In this document: piece by piece, positions 33,161-40,790 of the stretch
Layout: every line of letters starts with the position of its first letter
Numbering within the stretch: the first letter of the stretch is position 1
From: Kitasatospora terrestris
Lineage (GTDB): Bacteria > Actinomycetota > Actinomycetes > Streptomycetales > Streptomycetaceae
Direction: 5' to 3'
Assembly (NCBI RefSeq): GCF_039542905.1
Contig: NZ_BAABIS010000001.1
Span: forward strand, 8,246,001 to 8,310,000
Length of the DNA: 64,000 nucleotides
The notes under the pieces: model-generated
Database searches by the model: none
Seen by the model: only the letters and a program-made list of their open reading frames with translations
What the model was told of the DNA's origin: nothing
Made by a program: the position numbers and the translations under genes

Positions 33161-33167
33161 CGTCACG

Positions 33168-33173
33168 AGCCTA
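33168..33173 (-). promoter_or_regulatory. -10 box (TAGGCT) of leaderless MFS-PP2C transcript
   Basis: On the minus strand TAGGCT is followed by seven bases and GTG at 33160. This decides between two in-frame GTG starts six bases apart. Confidence 0.45.
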
Positions 33174-33211
33174 TCGCCGCAGGTGCCGGCAGGGACCGAC
33201 GCGACACCCGG

Positions 33212-33332
33212 GCGGACGGGGGGTCAGGTGGGGGAGAGCACAGGGGAGGAGGAGGTGGCGCGACGCTCGGGCGGACGGGCGGACGGGCGGACGGGCGGAC
33301 GGGCGGACGGGCGGACGGGGGGTCAGGTGGGG
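33212..33332. repeat. 8-bp tandem array with flanking 22-bp direct repeat
   Basis: GCGGACGG occurs six times without a break at 33271-33318. A longer unit, GCGGACGGGGGGTCAGGTGG, stands at 33212 and again at 33311, so the array sits inside a direct repeat. The tract is intergenic and probably varies in copy number. Confidence 0.75.
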
Positions 33333-33352
33333 TCGGGCGGACCGATGGCGGG

Positions 33353-34210
33353 TCAGGGCGCGGAGATGAGGCGGCTGAGGCCGGGGGCGAGCCAGGGGCG
33401 GCGGCCGGTGGCGCGGATGCGGCCGGTGGCGACGGCCTTCCACATCGGGGTGCGGCGGAAGGAGACGAGGAGGAAGGCGGTCGGGTCGGCGGTGATCCGG
33501 CAGTCGTACGCGCGCGGCGGGGCGTCGCGGGTGACGGTGGCGCGGCCGTCGTCGACGACGACCGCCAGGCGTGGTCCGCCCCTGAGGGCGAGGTCGAAGG
33601 CGACGCTGACGCCGGCGGCCCGGACCGGGTCGAGGGCGAGCGGCATCATGGTCGGCATGGCCTGACCGAGGACCAGGCTCGCGTCCTCGGGTGCGATCGT
33701 CCACGGCAGCCCGGCGCCGCGGGCGATGTCCAGGCCGTGGACGAGCGATTCGCTGAGCAGCAGGCCGGTCGCCGCGGCGACGGTGAGGTGCTGGTCGGGG
33801 CCGTACCAGGGGGTACGGAGCGGGGTGCCGGGGGAGAGCTCGGCGGTGGCGCGCAGGAAGAGGGCGCCGCGGTCGGCGACGTGCGCGCCGAGCCCGGCCC
33901 GCTGCTCGGCGTCGAAGAGCTGGATGGCGACGGCGTTGACGTCGGCGATGCGCCGTTGGAACGGGAGGTCGCCGGCGGGGACCAGGGCGTCCCAGTCCAT
34001 CGGCTCGCCGGCTGCGACGGCGCTGAAGCCCAGGTGGACGGCGGCGAGGTGGGCGCCCGCGTCGCCGACCGTCCAGTGGGGGACGCCTGAGGCCGCGTCA
34101 CGGTCGGGGACCGCGTCGAGGAGTCGGACGAGGCGGTCGATCACCGCGGCGAGCGCGGCGCGGGTGCGCGCGTGCTCGGTGGCCGGGTCGAAGGTCGTGG
34201 CGGTGCCCAT
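33353..34210 (-). CDS. Mycothiol-dependent maleylpyruvate isomerase-like (DinB_2/SCP2) protein
   Basis: A 285-residue protein of the TIGR03083-type family. The N-terminal four-helix DinB-like domain includes VPHWTVGDAGAHLAAVHLGF (about residues 43-62) and a SESLVHGLDIARGAGLPW helix, with His residues placed to bind metal. The C-terminal part (about 190-285) is SCP2-like. Family members use mycothiol in isomerisation or detoxification, but most are uncharacterised. ATG 34210 follows GGGGAG closely. It is divergent from a methyltransferase gene. Confidence 0.78.
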   Translation of the reverse strand: MGTATTFDPATEHARTRAALAAVIDRLVRLLDAVPDRDAASGVPHWTVGDAGAHLAAVHLGFSAVAAGEPMDWDALVPAGDLPFQRRIADVNAVAIQLFDAEQRAGLGAHVADRGALFLRATAELSPGTPLRTPWYGPDQHLTVAAATGLLLSESLVHGLDIARGAGLPWTIAPEDASLVLGQAMPTMMPLALDPVRAAGVSVAFDLALRGGPRLAVVVDDGRATVTRDAPPRAYDCRITADPTAFLLVSFRRTPMWKAVATGRIRATGRRPWLAPGLSRLISAP

Positions 34211-34302
34211 GGCGCTCCCCTGGCAGTGGACGGGCCCGCAGATTACCGCCCAGTAGGGTCGGTTGGACAGGGGCTGTCAGTGCCGGCCGGGAGGATCGGT
34301 GG

Positions 34303-34974
34303 ATGACCGAATCTGCTGCCATCAGGGCCTACTGGGACGCTGCCGCCGAGGCGTTCGACGAGGAGCCGGACCACGGACTGCGGGAGGAGGCGACGCGTAC
34401 GGCGTGGGCGGAGTGCCTGGCCGACTGGCTACCGGGCGGGACGGAAGGGGCGGAAGGGGCGCGCGAGGTGCTGGACGTGGGCTGCGGCACCGGTTCGCTC
34501 TCGCGCCTGCTGGCCGAGGCCGGCCACCGGGTCACCGGCGTCGACCTCGCGCCGAGGATGGTCGAGCAGGCCCGCGCCAAGTTCGCCGCCGCGGGTCTCC
34601 CGGGCCGCTTCCTGGTCGGGGACGCCGCGGCGCCGCCGACCGGCGGGGCGGAGTTCGACGCGGTCCTCTCCCGGCACCTGGTGTGGACGCTGCCCGACCC
34701 GCTCGCCGCGCTGCGCGCCTGGGTCGACCGGCTGCGCCCGGGCGGGACGCTGGTCCTGGTCGAGGGCCGCTGGGCGCAGGCCGCCGAGCCGGGCCCGTAC
34801 GTCGCCGGGGCGGAGCGGCTGCCGTGGAACGGCGGGGTGGGCGCGGCCGACCTGGCGGACGCCGTCCGCCCGCTGGTGGCCGGGCTCCGGGTCGAACCGC
34901 TGGGTGACCGGCCGGTGCTGTGGGGCGGCCCGGTCACCGACGAGCGCTACGCGCTGATCGCGCGGGCGCGGTGA
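34303..34974 (+). CDS. Class I SAM-dependent methyltransferase
   Basis: A 223-residue cytoplasmic methyltransferase. Motif I is VLDVGCGTGSLSRLLAEAG (about residues 57-75), the acidic ribose-binding residue follows in VTGVDLAPRMVEQAR, and motif post-III is LRPGGTLVLVEGRWAQ. The acceptor is unknown; the overall build resembles ubiE/small-molecule methyltransferases. A GGGAGGA site precedes ATG 34303, and a TAGGGT -10-like box is at 34254-34259. A second methyltransferase gene lies convergent to it. Confidence 0.83.
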   Translation: MTESAAIRAYWDAAAEAFDEEPDHGLREEATRTAWAECLADWLPGGTEGAEGAREVLDVGCGTGSLSRLLAEAGHRVTGVDLAPRMVEQARAKFAAAGLPGRFLVGDAAAPPTGGAEFDAVLSRHLVWTLPDPLAALRAWVDRLRPGGTLVLVEGRWAQAAEPGPYVAGAERLPWNGGVGAADLADAVRPLVAGLRVEPLGDRPVLWGGPVTDERYALIARAR

Positions 34975-34985
34975 GGCTCGACCTG

Positions 34986-35083
34986 GCGGGGTGAGGCACG
35001 GCGGGGTGAGGCGAGGCGCGGCGGGGTGATCGGATCCGGCGGGTGATCAGACCGGGCGGGGTGATCGGGCCGGGCGGGGTCAT
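34986..35083. repeat. Degenerate GGCGGGGTGA repeat between convergent genes
   Basis: About six imperfect copies of GGCGGGGTGA(T/G)C fill the gap between the two convergent methyltransferase genes, with interruptions of varying length. No hairpin terminator is clear. Confidence 0.5.
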
Positions 35084-35808
35084 CAGGCTTGGCGGGCGAG
35101 GAAGACGAGCTCCCGACCGGGCCGGTCGGGGGCATCCCGGACGTCGAGGAGCCGGAACCCCTGCGCCGTCAGGTCCGCCTGGACCTCCGGGCGTTCGCGG
35201 AACCGCAGGGTCGACTCGGAGGTGAGCCGCTGCCCGTTGGCGGCGAAGAGGTAGGTCCAGCGGAAGGTCACCAGCGGCCCGTCGACGGCCAGCAGGTCGA
35301 CCCAGTACTCGACCGCGCCGACGTCCGGGAGGTCGACCACCCGGTGGGTGGCCGCCCGGTTCCAGGTCTCCCAGGCGCGGGCGGCCGGGTCGCGGGTCTC
35401 GAACACCAGGTGCCCACCGGGGCGCAGGGCGTCGTGGGCACCCCGGAGGGTCCGCCGCCACGCCTCGGGCGCGGCGATCGCCTGGGCGACGTTGGCGGTC
35501 ATGGTGACCAGGTCGACCCGCAGCGGCGGCAGGGCCGTCACGTCGCCGCGGATCCAGCGGACCCGGTCGGCGCCCGGTCTGCGCTCCGCCACCTCGACGG
35601 AGGCCTCCGCCGGGTCGACGCCGACCACGTCCAGGCCGTGGTCGGCCAGCAGCAGTGCGAAGCAGCCCGTGCCGCAGCCGATGTCCAGGACGCGCTCCGC
35701 TCCGAGGCCGAGGGCGAGGTCCCGGTAGGGGAGCAGGTCGCCGCGGTCCGGTTCGAGCAGGTCGTGGACGGCCGCGAGCCGGGGGTGGCGGAACTCCTCG
35801 TCAGCCAC
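35083..35808 (-). CDS. Class I SAM-dependent methyltransferase
   Basis: A 241-residue methyltransferase. It starts with a helical cap HDLLEPDRGDLLPYRDLAL, then motif I VLDIGCGTGCFALLLADHG (about residues 39-57), DVVGVDPAEASVEVA, and a YLFAANGQRLTSESTLRFR beta region near the end. The family acts on small molecules; the substrate is unknown. The GTG start at 35808 overlaps the end of the SMP-30 gene by eight bases, so the two are co-transcribed and may act on related compounds. Confidence 0.83.
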   Translation of the reverse strand: MADEEFRHPRLAAVHDLLEPDRGDLLPYRDLALGLGAERVLDIGCGTGCFALLLADHGLDVVGVDPAEASVEVAERRPGADRVRWIRGDVTALPPLRVDLVTMTANVAQAIAAPEAWRRTLRGAHDALRPGGHLVFETRDPAARAWETWNRAATHRVVDLPDVGAVEYWVDLLAVDGPLVTFRWTYLFAANGQRLTSESTLRFRERPEVQADLTAQGFRLLDVRDAPDRPGRELVFLARQA

Positions 35809-36655
35809 CGGAGGAGCCCGACCAGAGCTGGGCGGGCAGGCCCTTGGCGCCCGGGGCGTCGCGGAAGAGCAGTCCGGAGGCGGGGTGCCGGGAGCTGGTG
35901 GCGGTGGTGATCCACAGCGTGTCGAGTCCGGGCCCGCCGAAGGTGCAGCTGGTCGGGCGGGGCACGGGCAGCTCGACGGTGGCGAGGACGCGGCCGGCGG
36001 GGGAGAGGCAGTGGACGGCCCAGCCGTCCCAGAAGGCCACCCACAGGTTGCCGTCCGCGTCGAGGGTCATGCCGTCGGGCATGCCCGGGATGCGGGAGAC
36101 GTCGATCGAGCGGATCAGCGGCCCGACCGGACCGTGCTCGGGGTAGGCGTACAGGTCGATCCGGCGGGTCGGGGTGTCGATGTACCAGAGGCGGTCCGGC
36201 TCGGGCCAGGCCAGGCCGTTGGGGATGGCCAGGCCGTCCAGGACGGCCGACACGCCGCCGTCCGCGCCGAGGCGGTAGAGCGGGCCGGGCAGCCGCGGCT
36301 CGTCGAACTGCATGGTGCCGGCGACCAGGCGCCCGTACGGGTCGCACTTGCCGTCGTTCATCCGGCGGTCCGGGCGGTCGGGTTCGACGGCGGCGAGCAG
36401 GTCGGTGCGGCCGGTGGCGAGGTCGAGGCGCTCGAAGCCGCGCTCGGTGGCGAGGACCGCGCCGCCGTCCGCGCCGATCGCCAACGTCCCCGGCACGGTG
36501 TCGAGTCCGGTGCGGACGGTGTGTCCGGTGGAGGGGTCGTGGCTGAGCACGCAGCGGTCGGGGATGCCGATCCAGCGCAGCTGCGCGGCGGCGGCGTCCC
36601 ACACGGGCCCCTCACCGAGGGCGAGTCGGGCGGAGTCGGCGACTTCGGCGAACAC
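35801..36655 (-). CDS. SMP-30/gluconolactonase family protein
   Basis: A 284-residue six-bladed beta-propeller lactonase. The metal ligands are visible: Glu in LALGEGPVWD (about residue 15), Asn in RRMNDGKCDP (about 98-100), Asn in LAIPNGLAW (about 147) and Asp in PDGMTLDADGNLWVAFWDG (about 197). This set matches calcium- or zinc-dependent sugar lactonases. It likely opens an aldonolactone in the cytoplasm. The GTG start at 36655 has CGGAG seven bases upstream. It is the first gene of a two-gene unit with the methyltransferase. Confidence 0.85.
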   Translation of the reverse strand: MFAEVADSARLALGEGPVWDAAAAQLRWIGIPDRCVLSHDPSTGHTVRTGLDTVPGTLAIGADGGAVLATERGFERLDLATGRTDLLAAVEPDRPDRRMNDGKCDPYGRLVAGTMQFDEPRLPGPLYRLGADGGVSAVLDGLAIPNGLAWPEPDRLWYIDTPTRRIDLYAYPEHGPVGPLIRSIDVSRIPGMPDGMTLDADGNLWVAFWDGWAVHCLSPAGRVLATVELPVPRPTSCTFGGPGLDTLWITTATSSRHPASGLLFRDAPGAKGLPAQLWSGSSGG

Positions 36656-36866
36656 GTGCGGTCTCCGGGGCAGTTGGGACGACGGGTGGGATCACGCTAC
36701 CTGCTGACCGGCCGGAGGGCACGGGTTACGCCCGCACCGCCCGCGATGCGCCCGGCGCCCGCGGGGTCCGTGGCACGTCCGACGCCCGCAGGGCCGGTGG
36801 CGCCGGTGACGTCCGCACGACCGGTGACGCCCGCACGGTCGGTGGCGCCCGTGACGCCCGCGGGGC

Positions 36867-37628
36867 TCAGCGGAGCAGGGCCTCCGGGAGCATCGCCGCC
36901 ATCCCGCCGTCCACGGCCAGGCAGGCGCCGTTGACGAAGGAGGACTCCTCGGAGGCCAGGAAGGCCACCGCGCGGGCGACCTCGCCGACGGTGGCGAACC
37001 GGCCCAGCGGCGAGGCACTGCGCAGCGCGTCGCCGAGCTCCGGATCGCTCCACACGTCGCGGTTGCGCTCCACCGGGACGAAACCGGGCGCCACCGCGTT
37101 GCAGCGCACCCCGAGCGGCCCCCACTCGACGGCGGCGGCCCGGGTCAGCGCGAGCAGCCCGGCCTTGGCGGCCGCGTACGCGGCGAAGCCGGGCACGGCG
37201 CCGTGCGCGTGCGGGGAGGCGAGGTGGACGATGGTCGCCGGGCCGGACGGGTCGCGGGCGGCGACGAAGGCGGTGCCCAGGCGGCGGGCGGCGGAGAGCA
37301 CCAGGTCGAAGGTGCGGTGCCAGGACTCGTCGGGCTGCCCGAGCGGCGCGGGCGTGCCCTCGTAGGCGGCCTGCACCAGGATCGAGGCCGGGCCGCCGAG
37401 GTCCGCGGCGGCGGCCAGCACGAGGGCGGGCGTGCCCGGGTCGGTGACGTCCGCCCGGAGGGGGGTCAGCAGGCCGGGCTCGGCCAGCCGCGAGACGTAC
37501 CCGGAGACGTCGACGGCGACGATCCGGGCGCCGCGGGCGGCCAGTTCGGCGGTGACGGCGGCACCGATGCCGTGGGCGGCGCCGGTGACCACGGCGACGC
37601 GGTCGACGAGGTCTTGCGGGCGGGTCAA
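36867..37628 (-). CDS. SDR-family oxidoreductase
   Basis: A 253-residue classical short-chain dehydrogenase. The cofactor loop is VVTGAAHGIGAA (about residues 13-24), the catalytic Ser is in IVHLASPHAHG, Tyr and Lys in FAAYAAAKAG, and a VNGACLAVDGGM end closes the fold. The Asp in IVAVDVSG suggests NAD(H). The substrate is unknown. The rare TTG start at 37628 is preferred because AGGAG ends six bases upstream and there is no nearby in-frame ATG or GTG. It is divergent from the sulfur operon, so an oxidative step on the alcohol or aldehyde left after desulfation is possible but only inferred. Confidence 0.83.
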   Translation of the reverse strand: MTRPQDLVDRVAVVTGAAHGIGAAVTAELAARGARIVAVDVSGYVSRLAEPGLLTPLRADVTDPGTPALVLAAAADLGGPASILVQAAYEGTPAPLGQPDESWHRTFDLVLSAARRLGTAFVAARDPSGPATIVHLASPHAHGAVPGFAAYAAAKAGLLALTRAAAVEWGPLGVRCNAVAPGFVPVERNRDVWSDPELGDALRSASPLGRFATVGEVARAVAFLASEESSFVNGACLAVDGGMAAMLPEALLR

Positions 37629-37828
37629 CGGGGGCTCCTGGGCGGGTGGGGGTCGCGCGGGCACCGGCACGACCGGGACTGGCACGACCGGGACCGGCCC
37701 GACGGAGCGGCGGATCGTGGCGCCGACGGCGGTCCGTGCACCACCGAAGCTAGGGAGGTGACGGGCCGTCGGGCAAGGGGCGGGCGCCCGCGGACATCGG
37801 ACCGCCATCGTCCGCAACATGGCGAAAC

Positions 37829-37838
37829 ATTGCGCAAT
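37829..37838. promoter_or_regulatory. Palindrome ATTGCGCAAT upstream of the sulfur operon
   Basis: A perfect 10-bp palindrome lies 28 bases before the -35 box of the leader promoter in the 305-base divergent gap (37629-37933). It may be an operator for the sulfur operon or the SDR gene. Confidence 0.4.
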
Positions 37839-37865
37839 ACCCGTTCCCACCAGGCGAGATGGTGT

Positions 37866-37895
37866 TTGACAGGGGCGGCCGGCGTTCCCCAGGAT
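37866..37895 (+). promoter_or_regulatory. Consensus promoter of the sulfur operon leader
   Basis: TTGACA (37866-37871) and CAGGAT (37890-37895) are 18 bases apart, close to the housekeeping consensus. Transcription would start near 37902, about 32 bases before the Cys-rich leader peptide. Confidence 0.7.
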
Positions 37896-37933
37896 GGCGG
37901 TCGACCGCAGCCCACCAGCCGAAAGGGGGAACG

Positions 37934-38005
37934 ATGAACGCCGCCGTCCGTGCCGCCTGTCCCTGTTCCCCCTGCTGTCGCTGCGCCTGCGCGATCCGTC
38001 TCTGA
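37934..38005 (+). CDS. Cys-rich leader peptide (putative cysteine attenuator)
   Basis: A 23-residue reading frame with AAGGGGG four bases before its ATG. Residues 9-19 read CPCSPCCRCAC, six cysteines in eleven residues, three of them TGT codons, which are rare in this GC-rich DNA. It lies between a consensus promoter and the TauD gene. Short Cys-run frames ahead of sulfur-assimilation operons are known in actinobacteria to sense Cys-tRNA supply by ribosome stalling. When cysteine is short, stalling here would raise expression of the downstream genes. The following 148 bases are GC-rich with small stems such as GCCCGC/GCGGGC at 38054-38068. The exact switch cannot be folded by eye. Confidence 0.7.
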   Translation: MNAAVRAACPCSPCCRCACAIRL

Positions 38006-38153
38006 CGTCCGTTCCGGATCGCCGCCCTCCCCTTCCCCCGGTACTGCCCTGCCGCCCGCCGTGCGGGCCGCCGCGGCGTGCCGTGCCGCCCTCCGTCACA
38101 CCCCGCACCCCCGTACGCCCCGACCCGGGCGCCGTCTCCCGAGGAGCCATGCC

Positions 38154-39104
38154 ATGACCACCGCTGTCGACCTCCGCCTCACCCCCGCCGCCGGCCGGAT
38201 CGGAGCGATCGTCCACGACGTCCGCCTCGGCGGAGACCTGTCCGCCGAGACCGTGGCCGCGATCGAGGGCGCCCTGTACCGGCACAAGGTGCTGTTCTTC
38301 CGCGGCCAGCAGCACCTGGACGACGCCGGGCAGGAGGCGTTCGCCCGCCTGCTCGGCCAGCCGGTCGGCCATCCGACGGTACCGAGCGCGGACGGCCGCT
38401 ACATCTTCGAACTGGACGCCACCAAGGGCGTCCGGGCCAACAACTGGCACACCGACGTGACCTTCGTGCCGTCCTACCCGAAGGCGTCCATCCTGCGGGC
38501 GCTGGAGCTGCCCGAGGCGGGCGGCTCCACGGTGTGGGCCAACACCGCGGCCGCCTACCAGGACCTGCCCGAGCCGCTGAAGGCGCTGGCGGACGGCCTG
38601 CGGGCGGTGCACACCAACGACTACGACTACGCGGCGAGCCTGGCGCTCACCCCGGAGCTGGCGGAGAACCGGGAGGTCGCCGAGCTGTTCCGGAAGGTGT
38701 TCGTGTCGACCGCCTTCAAGACCGAGCACCCGGTGGTGCGGGTCCACCCGGTGACCGGCGAGCGCAACCTGCTGCTGGGCGCGTTCGCCCAGCGCATCCA
38801 GGGCGTCTCGGGCGCCGACAGCCGCGCCCTGATCGGCATCTTCCAGCGGTACGTCGAGCGCCTGGAGAACACCGTCCGCTGGGACTGGCAGGTCGGCGAC
38901 GTGGCGATCTGGGACAACCGCGCCACGCAGCACTACGCGGTCAACGACTACGGCGACCAGCCGCGCCTGGTGCGCCGGATCACCCTGGACGGCGACCTGC
39001 CGGTCGGCGTCGACGGCACCCCGAGCCGCCTGCTGGAGCCCACCGAGCCGCCGGCCGTCCCGGGCCTGGTCCCGGCCGAGCAGCTGGAGCCCGCCAACTC
39101 CTAG
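38154..39104 (+). CDS. TauD/TfdA-family Fe(II)/2-oxoglutarate dioxygenase
   Basis: A 316-residue dioxygenase that hydroxylates next to sulfur so that sulfite or sulfate and an aldehyde are released; the class includes taurine dioxygenase and the alkylsulfatase AtsK. The iron triad is His99 and Asp101 in NNWHTDVTF and His260 in ATQHYAVNDYG, with the 2-oxoglutarate Arg just after in QPRLVRRI. A GAGGAG site lies seven bases before ATG 38154. Being followed by an uptake system and an arylsulfatase, an AtsK-like role on alkyl sulfates is more likely than taurine itself. The start lies within the range of leader control by the Cys-rich peptide. Confidence 0.87.
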   Translation: MTTAVDLRLTPAAGRIGAIVHDVRLGGDLSAETVAAIEGALYRHKVLFFRGQQHLDDAGQEAFARLLGQPVGHPTVPSADGRYIFELDATKGVRANNWHTDVTFVPSYPKASILRALELPEAGGSTVWANTAAAYQDLPEPLKALADGLRAVHTNDYDYAASLALTPELAENREVAELFRKVFVSTAFKTEHPVVRVHPVTGERNLLLGAFAQRIQGVSGADSRALIGIFQRYVERLENTVRWDWQVGDVAIWDNRATQHYAVNDYGDQPRLVRRITLDGDLPVGVDGTPSRLLEPTEPPAVPGLVPAEQLEPANS

Positions 39105-39114
39105 CCGGTGAAAC

Positions 39115-39145
39115 CCCGGTGCGGCCGCGGGCCGGCCGCACCGGG
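39115..39145 (+). terminator. Strong hairpin between tauD-like and binding-protein genes
   Basis: CCCGGTGCGGCCG (39115-39127) pairs perfectly with CGGCCGCACCGGG (39133-39145), 13 bp with a 5-base loop, followed by a pyrimidine-rich stretch. It starts eleven bases after the dioxygenase stop. It may stop part of the transcripts or protect the upstream mRNA. Confidence 0.65.
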
Positions 39146-39199
39146 CGCTCTTCCCCTCCTTCTCCCACCCAGCAACAGACCCAACCTGAAAGGGCCGTC

Positions 39200-40786
39200 A
39201 TGGCTGCCACCACCCCGTCCACGCCGTCGTCCGGGCTCTCCCGCCGTACCCTGCTGCGCGCCGCGCTGGCGGGAGGCGGGCTGGTGACCCTCGCGGCGTG
39301 CCGATCCGCCGCCGACACGGCGGCGGACACGGCCGCGGCCTCGCCGCGGCGGGGCGGCACGCTCTCCGTGGCGACCGGCGTCGACCTGACCCCGAGCCTG
39401 CTCTTCGCGCAGAGCGCCAACACGCTGGTGCAGCGCCTCGTCTACAACACGCTGACCCGGTACGACGACAAGCTCCAGCCGCAGCCGGAGCTGGCCACCT
39501 CCTGGCAGCTCGGCGCGGACGGGAAGAGCATCACCTTCAAGCTGCGCGAGGACGTGGCCTTCCACGACGGCCGGAAGTTCACCGCCGACGACGTGATCTT
39601 CGCCGTCAAGAACCTCCAGAACCCCGCCCGGTCGGCCCAGTTGAGGGCGACCGCGGCCGCCGTCACCGACTTCCGCAAGAACGGCGACCACGAGCTGACC
39701 CTGGTCCTCGCCCACCCGGTCAGCAACCTCTTCGACCTCTTCGAGTTCATGATCATCGCCGATTCGGCGACCGTCGAGGACGCCCTCGCGGGCAAGCAGT
39801 TCATCGGCACGGGCCCGTACCTGCTGACCAAGCGCAGCCCCGGCGCCTCGGTCACCCTGGTCCGCAACGAGAAGTACTGGAACCCCGGCCGCCCCTACCT
39901 GGACGGCGTGGAGATCCGGGTGATCCCGCAGGCCGAATCGCTGCTCTCCTCGCTGAAGACCGGTCAGAGCCACCTCTCCTACGGCATCCAGGGCAAGGAC
40001 GTCGCCACCCTCAAGGGCAACTCCTCGTTCCGGATCACCCCGTACGACACCGGCTCCGGCGCGGTCTACGTCGGCGCCAACGTCACCGCCGAGCACGTCG
40101 GCGACAAGCGCGTCCGACAGGCCATCGCCTGGGCCGTCGACCGCGAGCGGCTGGTGCAGCAGGCCCTCGGCGGCTACGGCCTGGTCTCCGCCGCGCCCTG
40201 GCCCAAGTCCTCGCCCGCGTACAGCGACGCCGACGCCGGCCGGTACCGGCACGACCCCGACAAGGCGCGGGCCCTGCTCAAGGAGGCGGGCATCACCGGC
40301 ACCATCACGCTGCCGTTCGCGCACTCCAACACCCCCGAGTCCACCGCCATCGCCCAGATCGTCCAGTACGACCTCAAGCAGGTCGGCATCGAGACCGTGC
40401 TGCAGCCCACCGACTCCCCGACCATGCAGAAGCAGCTGATCGCCCAGTCCATGCCCGCGCTGTGGACCCTCAGCCACGGCTTCGCCCAGCTGCACCCGGC
40501 CACCCTCGCGGTCAGCGCGTACCCGTTCAACGAGGCCAAGAACAGCTCCAAGTTCGCCTCCCCGGCGTACACCGAGATCGTCCAGCAGGCCTGGAAGCGC
40601 GCCGACAGCGACAGCGCCGAGGCCAAGGCGCTCTACCAGAAGATCACCGACACCCTGCTCGACGAGGAATTCGTGATCGACCTGGCGATCGCCGGACTCG
40701 TCGAGGTCGCCGCCGCCAAGGTGCACGGCGCCACCCTCAACAAGTTCAACTACCTCAACCTCGACGACGCCTACCTGGCGGCCTGA
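39200..40786 (+). CDS. ABC transporter substrate-binding lipoprotein (family 5, DppA/OppA type)
   Basis: A 528-residue extracytoplasmic solute-binding protein. The N terminus has a twin-arginine signal, SRRTLLRAALAGGG, and a lipobox LVTLAAC with the lipid-modified Cys near residue 34, so it is probably a Tat-exported lipoprotein. The body has family-5 marks, including YNTLTRYDDKLQPQPELA, FHDGRKFTADDVIFAVK and GTGPYLL. The gene context of sulfatase and dioxygenase suggests sulfate esters or sulfonates rather than peptides as substrate. AAAGGG precedes ATG 39200. The hairpin upstream may set its level apart from the dioxygenase. Confidence 0.88.
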   Translation: MAATTPSTPSSGLSRRTLLRAALAGGGLVTLAACRSAADTAADTAAASPRRGGTLSVATGVDLTPSLLFAQSANTLVQRLVYNTLTRYDDKLQPQPELATSWQLGADGKSITFKLREDVAFHDGRKFTADDVIFAVKNLQNPARSAQLRATAAAVTDFRKNGDHELTLVLAHPVSNLFDLFEFMIIADSATVEDALAGKQFIGTGPYLLTKRSPGASVTLVRNEKYWNPGRPYLDGVEIRVIPQAESLLSSLKTGQSHLSYGIQGKDVATLKGNSSFRITPYDTGSGAVYVGANVTAEHVGDKRVRQAIAWAVDRERLVQQALGGYGLVSAAPWPKSSPAYSDADAGRYRHDPDKARALLKEAGITGTITLPFAHSNTPESTAIAQIVQYDLKQVGIETVLQPTDSPTMQKQLIAQSMPALWTLSHGFAQLHPATLAVSAYPFNEAKNSSKFASPAYTEIVQQAWKRADSDSAEAKALYQKITDTLLDEEFVIDLAIAGLVEVAAAKVHGATLNKFNYLNLDDAYLAA

Positions 40787-40790
40787 ACCG

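Noticed and set aside
36656..36866. Degenerate GGTGACGCCCGC-type repeats after the SDR gene considered as a coding Pro/Ala repeat.
   Set aside because: The apparent plus-strand frame is an extension of an antisense frame without start or ribosome-binding site; treated as intergenic low-complexity DNA.
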